Of a stretch of DNA of 64,000 nt, positions 12,901 through 27,400 are shown in pieces. Position 1 is the stretch's first letter. Each line of letters begins with the position of its first letter. Origin of the DNA: Mytilus californianus (taxonomy: Eukaryota > Mollusca > Bivalvia > Mytilida > Mytilidae); NCBI RefSeq assembly GCF_021869535.1, contig NW_026262712.1, positions 67,364,100-67,428,099 of the forward strand, in the 5' to 3' direction. The notes beneath the pieces are model-generated. The model was given only the letters and a program-made list of their open reading frames with translations. It made no database searches and was not told where the DNA came from. The translations under genes and the position numbers were made by a program.

Positions 12901-15900
12901 CTTAAAATTGCATAGTGGTTTTATTCCTGAAAACAATTTTTGAAGCAAGTGCGTGTCTGCGTATCTATAGAATTCTGATTTTCTTCACTCAGAAAAATAC
13001 AAAAAAAAAAAGCAAATGTTTAAGTAGACTTGAGGTGAATTTCTGACACAATGGCTTTAATATGCATGGAATATATATTTGCCACTGGACGTTAAGTAGA
13101 AAACAATCAAATCAATCCATTATACTTGATACAAAGAAAAACTGGCAGTGCTTGTTTTTGTCAGCCTTCGGTGCACTCGGAAAATTAAGTGCTGCATGAA
13201 TAAAAAGAGATGTGAGGTAAACGTCAATGAGACAGCAACCCAACTACAGAAATAACCAAAAGACATTTAGAGGGAGACGTGTAATCTTCAACAATAGACA
13301 GGTGTCCTAACAATATGTCACATAAGTGCTATCAGATTCATATTTTTTTCAGCCAACAGTATACACGTAATATTAAGTGCGAAACAGAAGGAGAATCAGA
13401 CGTGGTTTATACGTCAATTGAACAGCAGCCAAACGACAGAAATAAAAAAAAAAAATTTGATGCAGACATTAAGTCTACGACAAATAGACAGGTGATTACA
13501 CATTGTTGATATGTCTCGCTCTAAACTATCTCGATTCCATAAAAGATATACATAAATTCAACAGAAACTATCAAAGATATGCTATTCACACTCAATTCTC
13601 TCAATAAAGGGGGAGGGGGCATTAACATTACGATATGATATACGACCGTTAACAACAACGTACCTTGACGTGGGACACACACACATTTAAGAAAATGTAA
13701 ATGGGCTATTATACTTAAGATTCATTTTATATATCTAACACCCCCCTTTTATCGTACAACATTCCTAGGAAAGAAAAGAGGACAAGATACAGCTAAGATT
13801 TAAATCTGTCGCCTCCACGTACGTACGGGTTTCACTCCGTCCCGTCGAGGGCTATGTTCCCAACAGACCTAGCCAGTAGTTACTAGACTGCGGGTTGATA
13901 ACAACACATGCAGTGCAAACTTATATGTACAAATTATTCAATGAAAAAGGTGCAATATATCAATGTTTTGCAAAATTTGTGTTTGTTATCACGAAAAAGC
14001 CATGATAAAGACTCATTTTCTGATTGAGTCGATGTTTAAAATTTTTTGGGACAATTAAATTTTAACCTGTGCAGATCACAACTTCGAAATAGACGAAAAA
14101 TGACAAAAACCTACAAACGTATATAATACGTATATAACTATCCAGATTTTTGCCAATACCTTCTCTGAGGAAATTTTGCAGATTGTGTACTATATAAGGA
14201 TTTCAAACCCTATACATCGTATGCTTACCTCTGAAAGACGGAGCTTGTTTTGTTACGTATTATGTCTGGAAAACGATTTTTTTGTGTGTTTTTTGTTTTA
14301 CTTTTGCTTTTTGCATTGTTTTGGTATTATTTTTTTTTAGAAAAGGGGGATGCCTTGAAACAGATTTTTTAAATGATAAACATCAGCTATAAAATACGAA
14401 ATACTTTCAATGTTTAGTAAATAGGCAACAACTTTTTGACACATGAAACATTCATAAGAGTAAAAGGAGATGCAAGGCATACATCAATAAAACAGCTAGC
14501 CAACAACACAAAACTGAACGGTATGAAATTTGCTGTTTTTTTATTTGATAAGATTCTCATTTAAAATATACACCACTCTTCACGTGCAAGGGATGGAGTT
14601 TCAAAAAGAGTCTGACTATTGTTGATATGAAAAAAGAAATAATCAAGAAAGAAGGAGATTTTTTTATCTGTTTGGTCATTTTCCTCATCGTTTAGTTTTT
14701 GCTTATTTGTATATGTCTCCAGAAAATGAGTAAGACTTACGTAGAGCTTCGCTACTTTCCCAAAATTGTGTGTGCCGTAATTCCTTTGTTTTTCGCTTAA
14801 CACCAAGAAGGTATATAATTCGGACCCGGTCACAGAGAACATACAAAAAAGTAGTACATATGTTAAACAAAATAGTTCCTACGCGTAGCTGTAACTTTGT
14901 CCAAAAGTAAAAGAAAATTGGTAATTAATTGATATCAAATGAAAGGCTCTACGTCTTAGGATCACGATAGAACCCTTGATGGAAGTTTCCCATAAATAAT
15001 AAAATAGATATATGAAATTATGATGGGGTACATGTTTGCCCTGTTGCCCAGATCGGAAGTACCTGTTTTTATACTATCCAACTTTCGGGAACCAGTGAGA
15101 TCTATTATGTAATATGTTGATTTTTTAAGCACAGTCAAGTCGGGATCAGATAAATTTGCTATGAAATAACTGCCGCTTTATTCTAACTTAAGACGAAATA
15201 GCTATAAATGCTTAAAATTGCATAGTGGTTTTATTCCTGAAAACAATTTTTGAAGCAAGTGCGTGTCTGCGTATCTATAGAATTCTGATTTTCTTCACTC
15301 AGAAAAATACAAAAAAAAAAAGCAAATGTTTAAGTAGACTTGAGGTGAATTTCTGACACAATGGCTTTAATATGCATGGAATATATATTTGCCACTGGAC
15401 GTTAAGTAGAAAACAATCAAATCAATCCATTATACTTGATACAAAGAAAAACTGGCAGTGCTTGTTTTTGTCAGCCTTCGGTGCACTCGGAAAATTAAGT
15501 GCTGCATGAATAAAAAGAGATGTGAGGTAAACGTCAATGAGACAGCAACCCAACTACAGAAATAACCAAAAGACATTTAGAGGGAGACGTGTAATCTTCA
15601 ACAATAGACAGGTGTCCTAACAATATGTCACATAAGTGCTATCAGATTCATATTTTTTTCAGCCAACAGTATACACGTAATATTAAGTGCGAAACAGAAG
15701 GAGAATCAGACGTGGTTTATACGTCAATTGAACAGCAGCCAAACGACAGAAATAAAAAAAAAAAATTTGATGCAGACATTAAGTCTACGACAAATAGACA
15801 GGTGATTACACATTGTTGATATGTCTCGCTCTAAACTATCTCGATTCCATAAAAGATATACATAAATTCAACAGAAACTATCAAAGATATGCTATTCACA

Positions 15901-18483
15901 CTCAATTCTCTCAATAAAGGGGGAGGGGGCATTAACATTACGATATGATATACGACCGTTAACAACAACGTACCTTGACGTGGGACACACACACATTTAA
16001 GAAAATGTAAATGGGCTATTATACTTAAGATTCATTTTATATATCTAACACCCCCCTTTTATCGTACAACATTCCTAGGAAAGAAAAGAGGACAAGATAC
16101 AGCTAAGATTTAAATCTGTCGCCTCCACGTACGTACGGGTTTCACTCCGTCCCGTCGAGGGCTATGTTCCCAACAGACCTAGCCAGTAGTTACTAGACTG
16201 CGGGTTGATAACAACACATGCAGTGCAAACTTATATGTACAAATTATTCAATGAAAAAGGTGCAATATATCAATGTTTTGCAAAATTTGTGTTTGTTATC
16301 ACGAAAAAGCCATGATAAAGACTCATTTTCTGATTGAGTCGATGTTTAAAATTTTTTGGGACAATTAAATTTTAACCTGTGCAGATCACAACTTCGAAAT
16401 AGACGAAAAATGACAAAAACCTACAAACGTATATAATACGTATATAACTATCCAGATTTTTGCCAATACCTTCTCTGAGGAAATTTTGCAGATTGTGTAC
16501 TATATAAGGATTTCAAACCCTATACATCGTATGCTTACCTCTGAAAGACGGAGCTTGTTTTGTTACGTATTATGTCTGGAAAACGATTTTTTTGTGTGTT
16601 TTTTGTTTTACTTTTGCTTTTTGCATTGTTTGGTATTATTTTTTTTTAGAAAAGGGGGATGCCTTGAAACAGATTTTTTAAATGATAAACATCAGCTATA
16701 AAATACGAAATACTTTCAATGTTTAGTAAATAGGCAACAACTTTTTGACACATGAAACATTCATAAGAGTAAAAGGAGATGCAAGGCATACATCAATAAA
16801 ACAGCTAGCCAACAACACAAAACTGAACGGTATGAAATTTGCTGTTTTTTTATTTGATAAGATTCTCATTTAAAATATACACCACTCTTCACGTGCAAGG
16901 GATGGAGTTTCAAAAAGAGTCTGACTATTGTTGATATGAAAAAAGAAATAATCAAGAAAGAAGGAGATTTTTTTATCTGTTTGGTCATTTTCCTCATCGT
17001 TTAGTTTTTGCTTATTTGTATATGTCTCCAGAAAATGAGTAAGACTTACGTAGAGCTTCGCTACTTTCCCAAAATTGTGTGTGCCTTAATTCCTTTGTTT
17101 TTCGCTTAACACCAAGAAGGTATATAATTCGGACCCGGTCACAGAGAACATACAAAAAAGTAGTACATATGTTAAACAAAATAGTTCCTACGCGTAGCTG
17201 TAACTTTGTCCAAAAGTAAAAGAAAATTGGTAATTAATTGATATCAAATGAAAGGCTCTACGTCTTAGGATCACGATAGAACCCTTGATGGAAGTTTCCC
17301 ATAAATAATAAAATAGATATATGAAATTATGATGGGGTACATGTTTGCCCTGTTGCCCAGATCGGAAGTACCTGTTTTTATACTATCCAACTTTCGGGAA
17401 CCAGTGAGATCTATTATGTAATATGTTGATTTTTTAAGCACAGTCAAGTCGGGATCAGATAAATTTGCTATGAAATAACTGCCGCTTTATTCTAACTTAA
17501 GACGAAATAGCTATAAATGCTTAAAATTGCATAGTGGTTTTATTCCTGAAAACAATTTTTGAAGCAAGTGCGTGTCTGCGTATCTATAGAATTCTGATTT
17601 TCTTCACTCAGAAAAATACAAAAAAAAAAAGCAAATGTTTAAGTAGACTTGAGGTGAATTTCTGACACAATGGCTTTAATATGCATGGAATATATATTTG
17701 CCACTGGACGTTAAGTAGAAAACAATCAAATCAATCCATTATACTTGATACAAAGAAAAACTGGCAGTGCTTGTTTTTGTCAGCCTTCGGTGCACTCGGA
17801 AAATTAAGTGCTGCATGAATAAAAAGAGATGTGAGGTAAACGTCAATGAGACAGCAACCCAACTACAGAAATAACCAAAAGACATTTAGAGGGAGACGTG
17901 TAATCTTCAACAATAGACAGGTGTCCTAACAATATGTCACATAAGTGCTATCAGATTCATATTTTTTTCAGCCAACAGTATACACGTAATATTAAGTGCG
18001 AAACAGAAGGAGAATCAGACGTGGTTTATACGTCAATTGAACAGCAGCCAAACGACAGAAATAAAAAAAAAAATTTGATGCAGACATTAAGTCTACGACA
18101 AATAGACAGGTGATTACACATTGTTGATATGTCTCGCTCTAAACTATCTCGATTCCATAAAAGATATACATAAATTCAACAGAAACTATCAAAGATATGC
18201 TATTCACACTCAATTCTCTCAATAAAGGGGGAGGGGGCATTAACATTACGATATGATATACGACCGTTAACAACAACGTACCTTGACGTGGGACACACAC
18301 ACATTTAAGAAAATGTAAATGGGCTATTATACTTAAGATTCATTTTATATATCTAACACCCCCCTTTTATCGTACAACATTCCTAGGAAAGAAAAGAGGA
18401 CAAGATACAGCTAAGATTTAAATCTGTCGCCTCCACGTACGTACGGGTTTCACTCCGTCCCGTCGAGGGCTATGTTCCCAACA
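6935..18483 (+). repeat. Units 4-8 of the satellite
   Basis: Five standard units. Units 4 and 5 keep 'cctgttttgata'; units 6-8 switch to 'cctgtttttata', which all later units share. Private changes: unit 5 starts 'gacctagccggtag' (9246); unit 6 has 'gattttcat' near 12242 and 'cataaaaaaaag' near 12531; unit 7 has 'tgtgccgtaat' near 14772, which removes a stop and opens a 93-codon minus-strand frame seen in no other unit; unit 8 lacks one T in 'gcattgtttgg' near 16624. The single-unit nature of these changes argues against protein-level constraint. Confidence 0.85.
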
Positions 18484-21400
18484 GACCTAGCCAGTAGTTA
18501 CTAGACTGCGGGTTGATAACAACACATGCAGTGCAAACTTATATGTACAAATTATTCAATGAAAAAGGTGCAATATATCAATGTTTTGCAAAATTTGTGT
18601 TTGTTATCACGAAAAAGCCATGATAAAGACTCATTTTCTGATTGAGTCGATGTTTAAAATTTTTTGGGACAATTAAATTTTAACCTGTGCAGATCACAAC
18701 TTCGAAATAGACGAAAAATGACAAAAACCTACAAACGTATATAATACGTATATAACTATCCAGATTTTTGCTAATACCTTCTCTGAGGAAATTTTGCAGA
18801 TTGTGTACTATATAAGGATTTCAAACCCTATACATCGTATGCTTACCTCTGAAAGACGGAGCTTGTTTTGTTACGTATTATGTCTGGAAAACGATTTTTT
18901 TGTGTGTTTTTTGTTTTACTTTTGCTTTTTGCATTGTTTTGGTATTATTTTTTTTTAGAAAAGGGGGATGCCTTGAAACAGATTTTTTAAATGATAAACA
19001 TCAGCTATAAAATACGAAATACTTTCAATGTTTAGTAAATAGGCAACAACTTTTTGACACATGAAACATTCATAAGAGTAAAAGGAGATGCAAGGCATAC
19101 ATCAATAAAACAGCTAGCCAACAACACAAAACTGAACGGTATGAAATTTGCTGTTTTTTTATTTGATAAGATTCTCATTTAAAATATACACCACTCTTCA
19201 CGTGCAAGGGATGGAGTTTCAAAAAGAGTCTGACTATTGTTGATATGAAAAAAGAAATAATCAAGAAAGAAGGAGATTTTTTTATCTGTTTGGTCATTTT
19301 CCTCATCGTTTAGTTTTTGCTTATTTGTATATGTCTCCAGAAAATGAGTAAGACTTACGTAGAGCTTCGCTACTTTCCCAAAATTGTGTGTGCCTTAATT
19401 CCTTTGTTTTTCGCTTAACACCAAGAAGGTATATAATTCGGACCCGGTCACAGAGAACATACAAAAAAGTAGTACATATGTTAAACAAAATAGTTCCTAC
19501 GCGTAGCTGTAACTTTGTCCAAAAGTAAAAGAAAATTGGTAATTAATTGATATCAAATGAAAGGCTCTACGTCTTAGGATCACGATAGAACCCTTGATGG
19601 AAGTTTCCCATAAATAATAAAATAGATATATGAAATTATGATGGGGTACATGTTTGCCCTGTTGCCCAGATCGGAAGTACCTGTTTTTATACTATCCAAC
19701 TTTCGGGAACCAGTGAGATCTATTATGTAATATGTTGATTTTTTAAGCACAGTCAAGTCGGGATCAGATAAATTTGCTATGAAATAACTGCCGCTTTATT
19801 CTAACTTAAGACGAAATAGCTATAAATGCTTAAAATTGCATAGTGGTTTTATTCCTGAAAACAATTTTTGAAGCAAGTGCGTGTCTGCGTATCTATAGAA
19901 TTCTGATTTTCTTCACTCAGAAAAATACAAAAAAAAAAAGCAAATGTTTAAGTAGACTTGAGGTGAATTTCTGACACAATGGCTTTAATATGCATGGAAT
20001 ATATATTTGCCACTGGACGTTAAGTAGAAAACAATCAAATCAATCCATTATACTTGATACAAAGAAAAACTGGCAGTGCTTGTTTTTGTCAGCCTTCGGT
20101 GCACTCGGAAAATTAAGTGCTGCATGAATAAAAAGAGATGTGAGGTAAACGTCAATGAGACAGCAACCCAACTACAGAAATAACCAAAAGACATTTAGAG
20201 GGAGACGTGTAATCTTCAACAATAGACAGGTGTCCTAACAATATGTCACATAAGTGCTATCAGATTCATATTTTTTTCAGCCAACAGTATACACGTAATA
20301 TTAAGTGCGAAACAGAAGGAGAATCAGACGTGGTTTATACGTCAATTGAACAGCAGCCAAACGACAGAAATAAAAAAAAAAATTTGATGCAGACATTAAG
20401 TCTACGACAAATAGACAGGTGATTACACATTGTTGATATGTCTCGCTCTAAACTATCTCGATTCCATAAAAGATATACATAAATTCAACAGAAACTATCA
20501 AAGATATGCTATTCACACTCAATTCTCTCAATAAAGGGGGAGGGGGCATTAACATTACGATATGATATACGACCGTTAACAACAACGTACCTTGACGTGG
20601 GACACACACACATTTAAGAAAATGTAAATGGGCTATTATACTTAAGATTCATTTTATATATCTAACACCCCCCTTTTATCGTACAACATTCCTAGGAAAG
20701 AAAAGAGGACAAGATACAGCTAAGATTTAAATCTGTCGCCTCCACGTACGTACGGGTTTCACTCCGTCCCGTCGAGGGCTATGTTCCCAACAGACCTAGC
20801 CAGTAGTTACTAGACTGCGGGTTGATAACAACACATGCAGTGCAAACTTATATGTACAAATTATTCAATGAAAAAGGTGCAATATATCAATGTTTTGCAA
20901 AATTTGTGTTTGTTATCACGAAAAAGCCATGATAAAGACTCATTTTCTGATTGAGTCGATGTTTAAAATTTTTTGGGACAATTAAATTTTAACCTGTGCA
21001 GATCACAACTTCGAAATAGACGAAAAATGACAAAAACCTACAAACGTATATAATACGTATATAACTATCCAGATTTTTGCCAATACCTTCTCTGAGGAAA
21101 TTTTGCAGATTGTGTACTATATAAGGATTTCAAACCCTATACATCGTATGCTTACCTCTGAAAGACGGAGCTTGTTTTGTTACGTATTATGTCTGGAAAA
21201 CGATTTTTTTGTGTGTTTTTTGTTTTACTTTTGCTTTTTGCATTGTTTTGGTATTATTTTTTTTTAGAAAAGGGGGATGCCTTGAAACAGATTTTTTAAA
21301 TGATAAACATCAGCTATAAAATACGAAATACTTTCAATGTTTAGTAAATAGGCAACAACTTTTTGACACATGAAACATTCATAAGAGTAAAAGGAGATGC

Positions 21401-24400
21401 AAGGCATACATCAATAAAACAGCTAGCCAACAACACAAAACTGAACGGTATGAAATTTGCTGTTTTTTTATTTGATAAGATTCTCATTTAAAATATACAC
21501 CACTCTTCACGTGCAAGGGATGGAGTTTCAAAAAGAGTCTGACTATTGTTGATATGAAAAAAGAAATAATCAAGAAAGAAGGAGATTTTTTTATCTGTTT
21601 GGTCATTTTCCTCATCGTTTAGTTTTTGCTTATTTGTATATGTCTCCAGAAAATGAGTAAGACTTACGTAGAGCTTCGCTACTTTCCCAAAATTGTGTGT
21701 GCCTTAATTCCTTTGTTTTTCGCTTAACACCAAGAAGGTATATAATTCGGACCCGGTCACAGAGAACATACAAAAAAGTAGTACATATGTTAAACAAAAT
21801 AGTTCCTACGCGTAGCTGTAACTTTGTCCAAAAGTAAAAGAAAATTGGTAATTAATTGATATCAAATGAAAGGCTCTACGTCTTAGGATCACGATAGAAC
21901 CCTTGATGGAAGTTTCCCATAAATAATAAAATAGATATATGAAATTATGATGGGGTACATGTTTGCCCTGTTGCCCAGATCGGAAGTACCTGTTTTTATA
22001 CTATCCAACTTTCGGGAACCAGTGAGATCTATTATGTAATATGTTGATTTTTTAAGCACAGTCAAGTCGGGATCAGATAAATTTGCTATGAAATAACTGC
22101 CGCTTTATTCTAACTTAAGACGAAATAGCTATAAATGCTTAAAATTGCATAGTGGTTTTATTCCTGAAAACAATTTTTGAAGCAAGTGCGTGTCTGCGTA
22201 TCTATAGAATTCTGATTTTCTTCACTCAGAAAAATACAAAAAAAAAAAGCAAATGTTTAAGTAGACTTGAGGTGAATTTCTGACACAATGGCTTTAATAT
22301 GCATGGAATATATATTTGCCACTGGACGTTAAGTAGAAAACAATCAAATCAATCCATTATACTTGATACAAAGAAAAACTGGCAGTGCTTGTTTTTGTCA
22401 GCCTTCGGTGCACTCGGAAAATTAAGTGCTGCATGAATAAAAAGAGATGTGAGGTAAACGTCAATGAGACAGCAACCCAACTACAGAAATAACCAAAAGA
22501 CATTTAGAGGGAGACGTGTAATCTTCAACAATAGACAGGTGTCCTAACAATATGTCACATAAGTGCTATCAGATTCATATTTTTTTCAGCCAACAGTATA
22601 CACGTAATATTAAGTGCGAAACAGAAGGAGAATCAGACGTGGTTTATACGTCAATTGAACAGCAGCCAAACGACAGAAATAAAAAAAAAAATTTGATGCA
22701 GACATTAAGTCTACGACAAATAGACAGGTGATTACACATTGTTGATATGTCTCGCTCTAAACTATCTCGATTCCATAAAAGATATACATAAATTCAACAG
22801 AAACTATCAAAGATATGCTATTCACACTCAATTCTCTCAATAAAGGGGGAGGGGGCATTAACATTACGATATGATATACGACCGTTAACAACAACGTACC
22901 TTGACGTGGGACACACACACATTTAAGAAAATGTAAATGGGCTATTATACTTAAGATTCATTTTATATATCTAACACCCCCCTTTTATCGTACAACATTC
23001 CTAGGAAAGAAAAGAGGACAAGATACAGCTAAGATTTAAATCTGTCGCCTCCACGTACGTACGGGTTTCACTCCGTCCCGTCGAGGGCTATGTTCCCAAC
23101 AGACCTAGCCAGTAGTTACTAGACTGCGGGTTGATAACAACACATGCAGTGCAAACTTATATGTACAAATTATTCAATGAAAAAGGTGCAATATATCAAT
23201 GTTTTGCAAAATTTGTGTTTGTTATCACGAAAAAGCCATGATAAAGACTCATTTTCTGATTGAGTCGATTTTTAAAATTTTTTGGGACAATTAAATTTTA
23301 ACCTGTGCAGATCACAACTTCGAAATAGACGAAAAATGACAAAAACCTACAAACGTATATAATACGTATATAACTATCCAGATTTTTGCCAATACCTTCT
23401 CTGAGGAAATTTTGCAGATTGTGTACTATATAAGGATTTCAAACCCTATACATCGTATGCTTACCTCTGAAAGACGGAGCTTGTTTTGTTACGTATTATG
23501 TCTGGAAAACGATTTTTTTGTGTGTTTTTTGTTTTACTTTTGCTTTTTGCATTGTTTTGGTATTATTTTTTTTTAGAAAAGGGGGATGCCTTGAAACAGA
23601 TTTTTTAAATGATAAACATCAGCTATAAAATACGAAATACTTTCAATGTTTAGTAAATAGGCAACAACTTTTTGACACATGAAACATTCATAAGAGTAAA
23701 AGGAGATGCAAGGCATACATCAATAAAACAGCTAGCCAACAACACAAAACTGAACGGTATGAAATTTGCTGTTTTTTTATTTGATAAGATTCTCATTTAA
23801 AATATACACCACTCTTCACGTGCAAGGGATGGAGTTTCAAAAAGAGTCTGACTATTGTTGATATGAAAAAAGAAATAATCAAGAAAGAAGGAGATTTTTT
23901 TATCTGTTTGGTCATTTTCCTCATCGTTTAGTTTTTGCTTATTTGTATATGTCTCCAGAAAATGAGTAAGACTTACGTAGAGCTTCGCTACTTTCCCAAA
24001 ATTGTGTGTGCCTTAATTCCTTTGTTTTTCGCTTAACACCAAGAAGGTATATAATTCGGACCCGGTCACAGAGAACATACAAAAAAGTAGTACATATGTT
24101 AAACAAAATAGTTCCTACGCGTAGCTGTAACTTTGTCCAAAAGTAAAAGAAAATTGGTAATTAATTGATATCAAATGAAAGGCTCTACGTCTTAGGATCA
24201 CGATAGAACCCTTGATGGAAGTTTCCCATAAATAATAAAATAGATATATGAAATTATGATGGGGTACATGTTTGCCCTGTTGCCCAGATCGGAAGTACCT
24301 GTTTTTATACTATCCAACTTTCGGGAACCAGTGAGATCTATTATGTAATATGTTGATTTTTTAAGCACAGTCAAGTCGGGATCAGATAAATTTGCTATGA

Positions 24401-27400
24401 AATAACTGCCGCTTTATTCTAACTTAAGACGAAATAGCTATAAATGCTTAAAATTGCATAGTGGTTTTATTCCTGAAAACAATTTTTGAAGCAAGTGCGT
24501 GTCTGCGTATCTATAGAATTCTGATTTTCTTCACTCAGAAAAATACAAAAAAAAAAAGCAAATGTTTAAGTAGACTTGAGGTGAATTTCTGACACAATGG
24601 CTTTAATATGCATGGAATATATATTTGCCACTGGACGTTAAGTAGAAAACAATCAAATCAATCCATTATACTTGATACAAAGAAAAACTGGCAGTGCTTG
24701 TTTTTGTCAGCCTTCGGTGCACTCGGAAAATTAAGTGCTGCATGAATAAAAAGAGATGTGAGGTAAACGTCAATGAGACAGCAACCCAACTACAGAAATA
24801 ACCAAAAGACATTTAGAGGGAGACGTGTAATCTTCAACAATAGACAGGTGTCCTAACAATATGTCACATAAGTGCTATCAGATTCATATTTTTTTCAGCC
24901 AACAGTATACACGTAATATTAAGTGCGAAACAGAAGGAGAATCAGACGTGGTTTATACGTCAATTGAACAGCAGCCAAACGACAGAAATAAAAAAAAAAA
25001 ATTTGATGCAGACATTAAGTCTACGACAAATAGACAGGTGATTACACATTGTTGATATGTCTCGCTCTAAACTATCTCGATTCCATAAAAGATATACATA
25101 AATTCAACAGAAACTATCAAAGATATGCTATTCACACTCAATTCTCTCAATAAAGGGGGAGGGGGCATTAACATTACGATATGATATACGACCGTTAACA
25201 ACAACGTACCTTGACGTGGGACACACACACATTTAAGAAAATGTAAATGGGCTATTATACTTAAGATTCATTTTATATATCTAACACCCCCCTTTTATCG
25301 TACAACATTCCTAGGAAAGAAAAGAGGACAAGATACAGCTAAGATTTAAATCTGTCGCCTCCACGTACGTACGGGTTTCACTCCGTCCCGTCGAGGGCTA
25401 TGTTCCCAACAGACCTAGCCAGTAGTTACTAGACTGCGGGTTGATAACAACACATGCAGTGCAAACTTATATGTACAAATTATTCAATGAAAAAGGTGCA
25501 ATATATCAATGTTTTGCAAAATTTGTGTTTGTTATCACGAAAAAGCCATGATAAAGACTCATTTTCTGATTGAGTCGATTTTTAAAATTTTTTGGGACAA
25601 TTAAATTTTAACCTGTGCAGATCACAACTTCGAAATAGACGAAAAATGACAAAAACCTACAAACGTATATAATACGTATATAACTATCCAGATTTTTGCC
25701 AATACCTTCTCTGAGGAAATTTTGCAGATTGTGTACTATATAAGGATTTCAAACCCTATACATCGTATGCTTACCTCTGAAAGACGGAGCTTGTTTTGTT
25801 ACGTATTATGTCTGGAAAACGATTTTTTTGTGTGTTTTTTGTTTTACTTTTGCTTTTTGCATTGTTTTGGTATTATTTTTTTTTAGAAAAGGGGGATGCC
25901 TTGAAACAGATTTTTTAAATGATAAACATCAGCTATAAAATACGAAATACTTTCAATGTTTAGTAAATAGGCAACAACTTTTTGACACATGAAACATTCA
26001 TAAGAGTAAAAGGAGATGCAAGGCATACATCAATAAAACAGCTAGCCAACAACACAAAACTGAACGGTATGAAATTTGCTGTTTTTTTATTTGATAAGAT
26101 TCTCATTTAAAATATACACCACTCTTCACGTGCAAGGGATGGAGTTTCAAAAAGAGTCTGACTATTGTTGATATGAAAAAAGAAATAATCAAGAAAGAAG
26201 GAGATTTTTTTATCTGTTTGGTCATTTTCCTCATCGTTTAGTTTTTGCTTATTTGTATATGTCTCCAGAAAATGAGTAAGACTTACGTAGAGCTTCGCTA
26301 CTTTCCCAAAATTGTGTGTGCCTTAATTCCTTTGTTTTTCGCTTAACACCAAGAAGGTATATAATTCGGACCCGGTCACAGAGAACATACAAAAAAGTAG
26401 TACATATGTTAAACAAAATAGTTCCTACGCGTAGCTGTAACTTTGTCCAAAAGTAAAAGAAAATTGGTAATTAATTGATATCAAATGAAAGGCTCTACGT
26501 CTTAGGATCACGATAGAACCCTTGATGGAAGTTTCCCATAAATAATAAAATAGATATATGAAATTATGATGGGGTACATGTTTGCCCTGTTGCCCAGATC
26601 GGAAGTACCTGTTTTTATACTATCCAACTTTCGGGAACCAGTGAGATCTATTATGTAATATGTTGATTTTTTAAGCACAGTCAAGTCGGGATCAGATAAA
26701 TTTGCTATGAAATAACTGCCGCTTTATTCTAACTTAAGACGAAATAGCTATAAATGCTTAAAATTGCATAGTGGTTTTATTCCTGAAAACAATTTTTGAA
26801 GCAAGTGCGTGTCTGCGTATCTATAGAATTCTGATTTTCTTCACTCAGAAAAATACAAAAAAAAAAAGCAAATGTTTAAGTAGACTTGAGGTGAATTTCT
26901 GACACAATGGCTTTAATATGCATGGAATATATATTTGCCACTGGACGTTAAGTAGAAAACAATCAAATCAATCCATTATACTTGATACAAAGAAAAACTG
27001 GCAGTGCTTGTTTTTGTCAGCCTTCGGTGCACTCGGAAAATTAAGTGCTGCATGAATAAAAAGAGATGTGAGGTAAACGTCAATGAGACAGCAACCCAAC
27101 TACAGAAATAACCAAAAGACATTTAGAGGGAGACGTGTAATCTTCAACAATAGACAGGTGTCCTAACAATATGTCACATAAGTGCTATCAGATTCATATT
27201 TTTTTCAGCCAACAGTATACACGTAATATTAAGTGCGAAACAGAAGGAGAATCAGACGTGGTTTATACGTCAATTGAACAGCAGCCAAACGACAGAAATA
27301 AAAAAAAAAATTTGATGCAGACATTAAGTCTACGACAAATAGACAGGTGATTACACATTGTTGATATGTCTCGCTCTAAACTATCTCGATTCCATAAAAG

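Noticed and set aside
14561..14842. 93-codon minus-strand frame in unit 7
   Set aside because: It is open only because of one substitution ('gccgtaat') in this unit; all other units have a stop at the same place.
16486..16701. 60-71-codon plus-strand frame starting in 'atgctt...' regions of several units (16486, 39577, 44207, 49690, 52860)
   Set aside because: It appears only in units with a T-run change or the edge variant. Its predicted product is mostly phenylalanine and leucine from T-runs.
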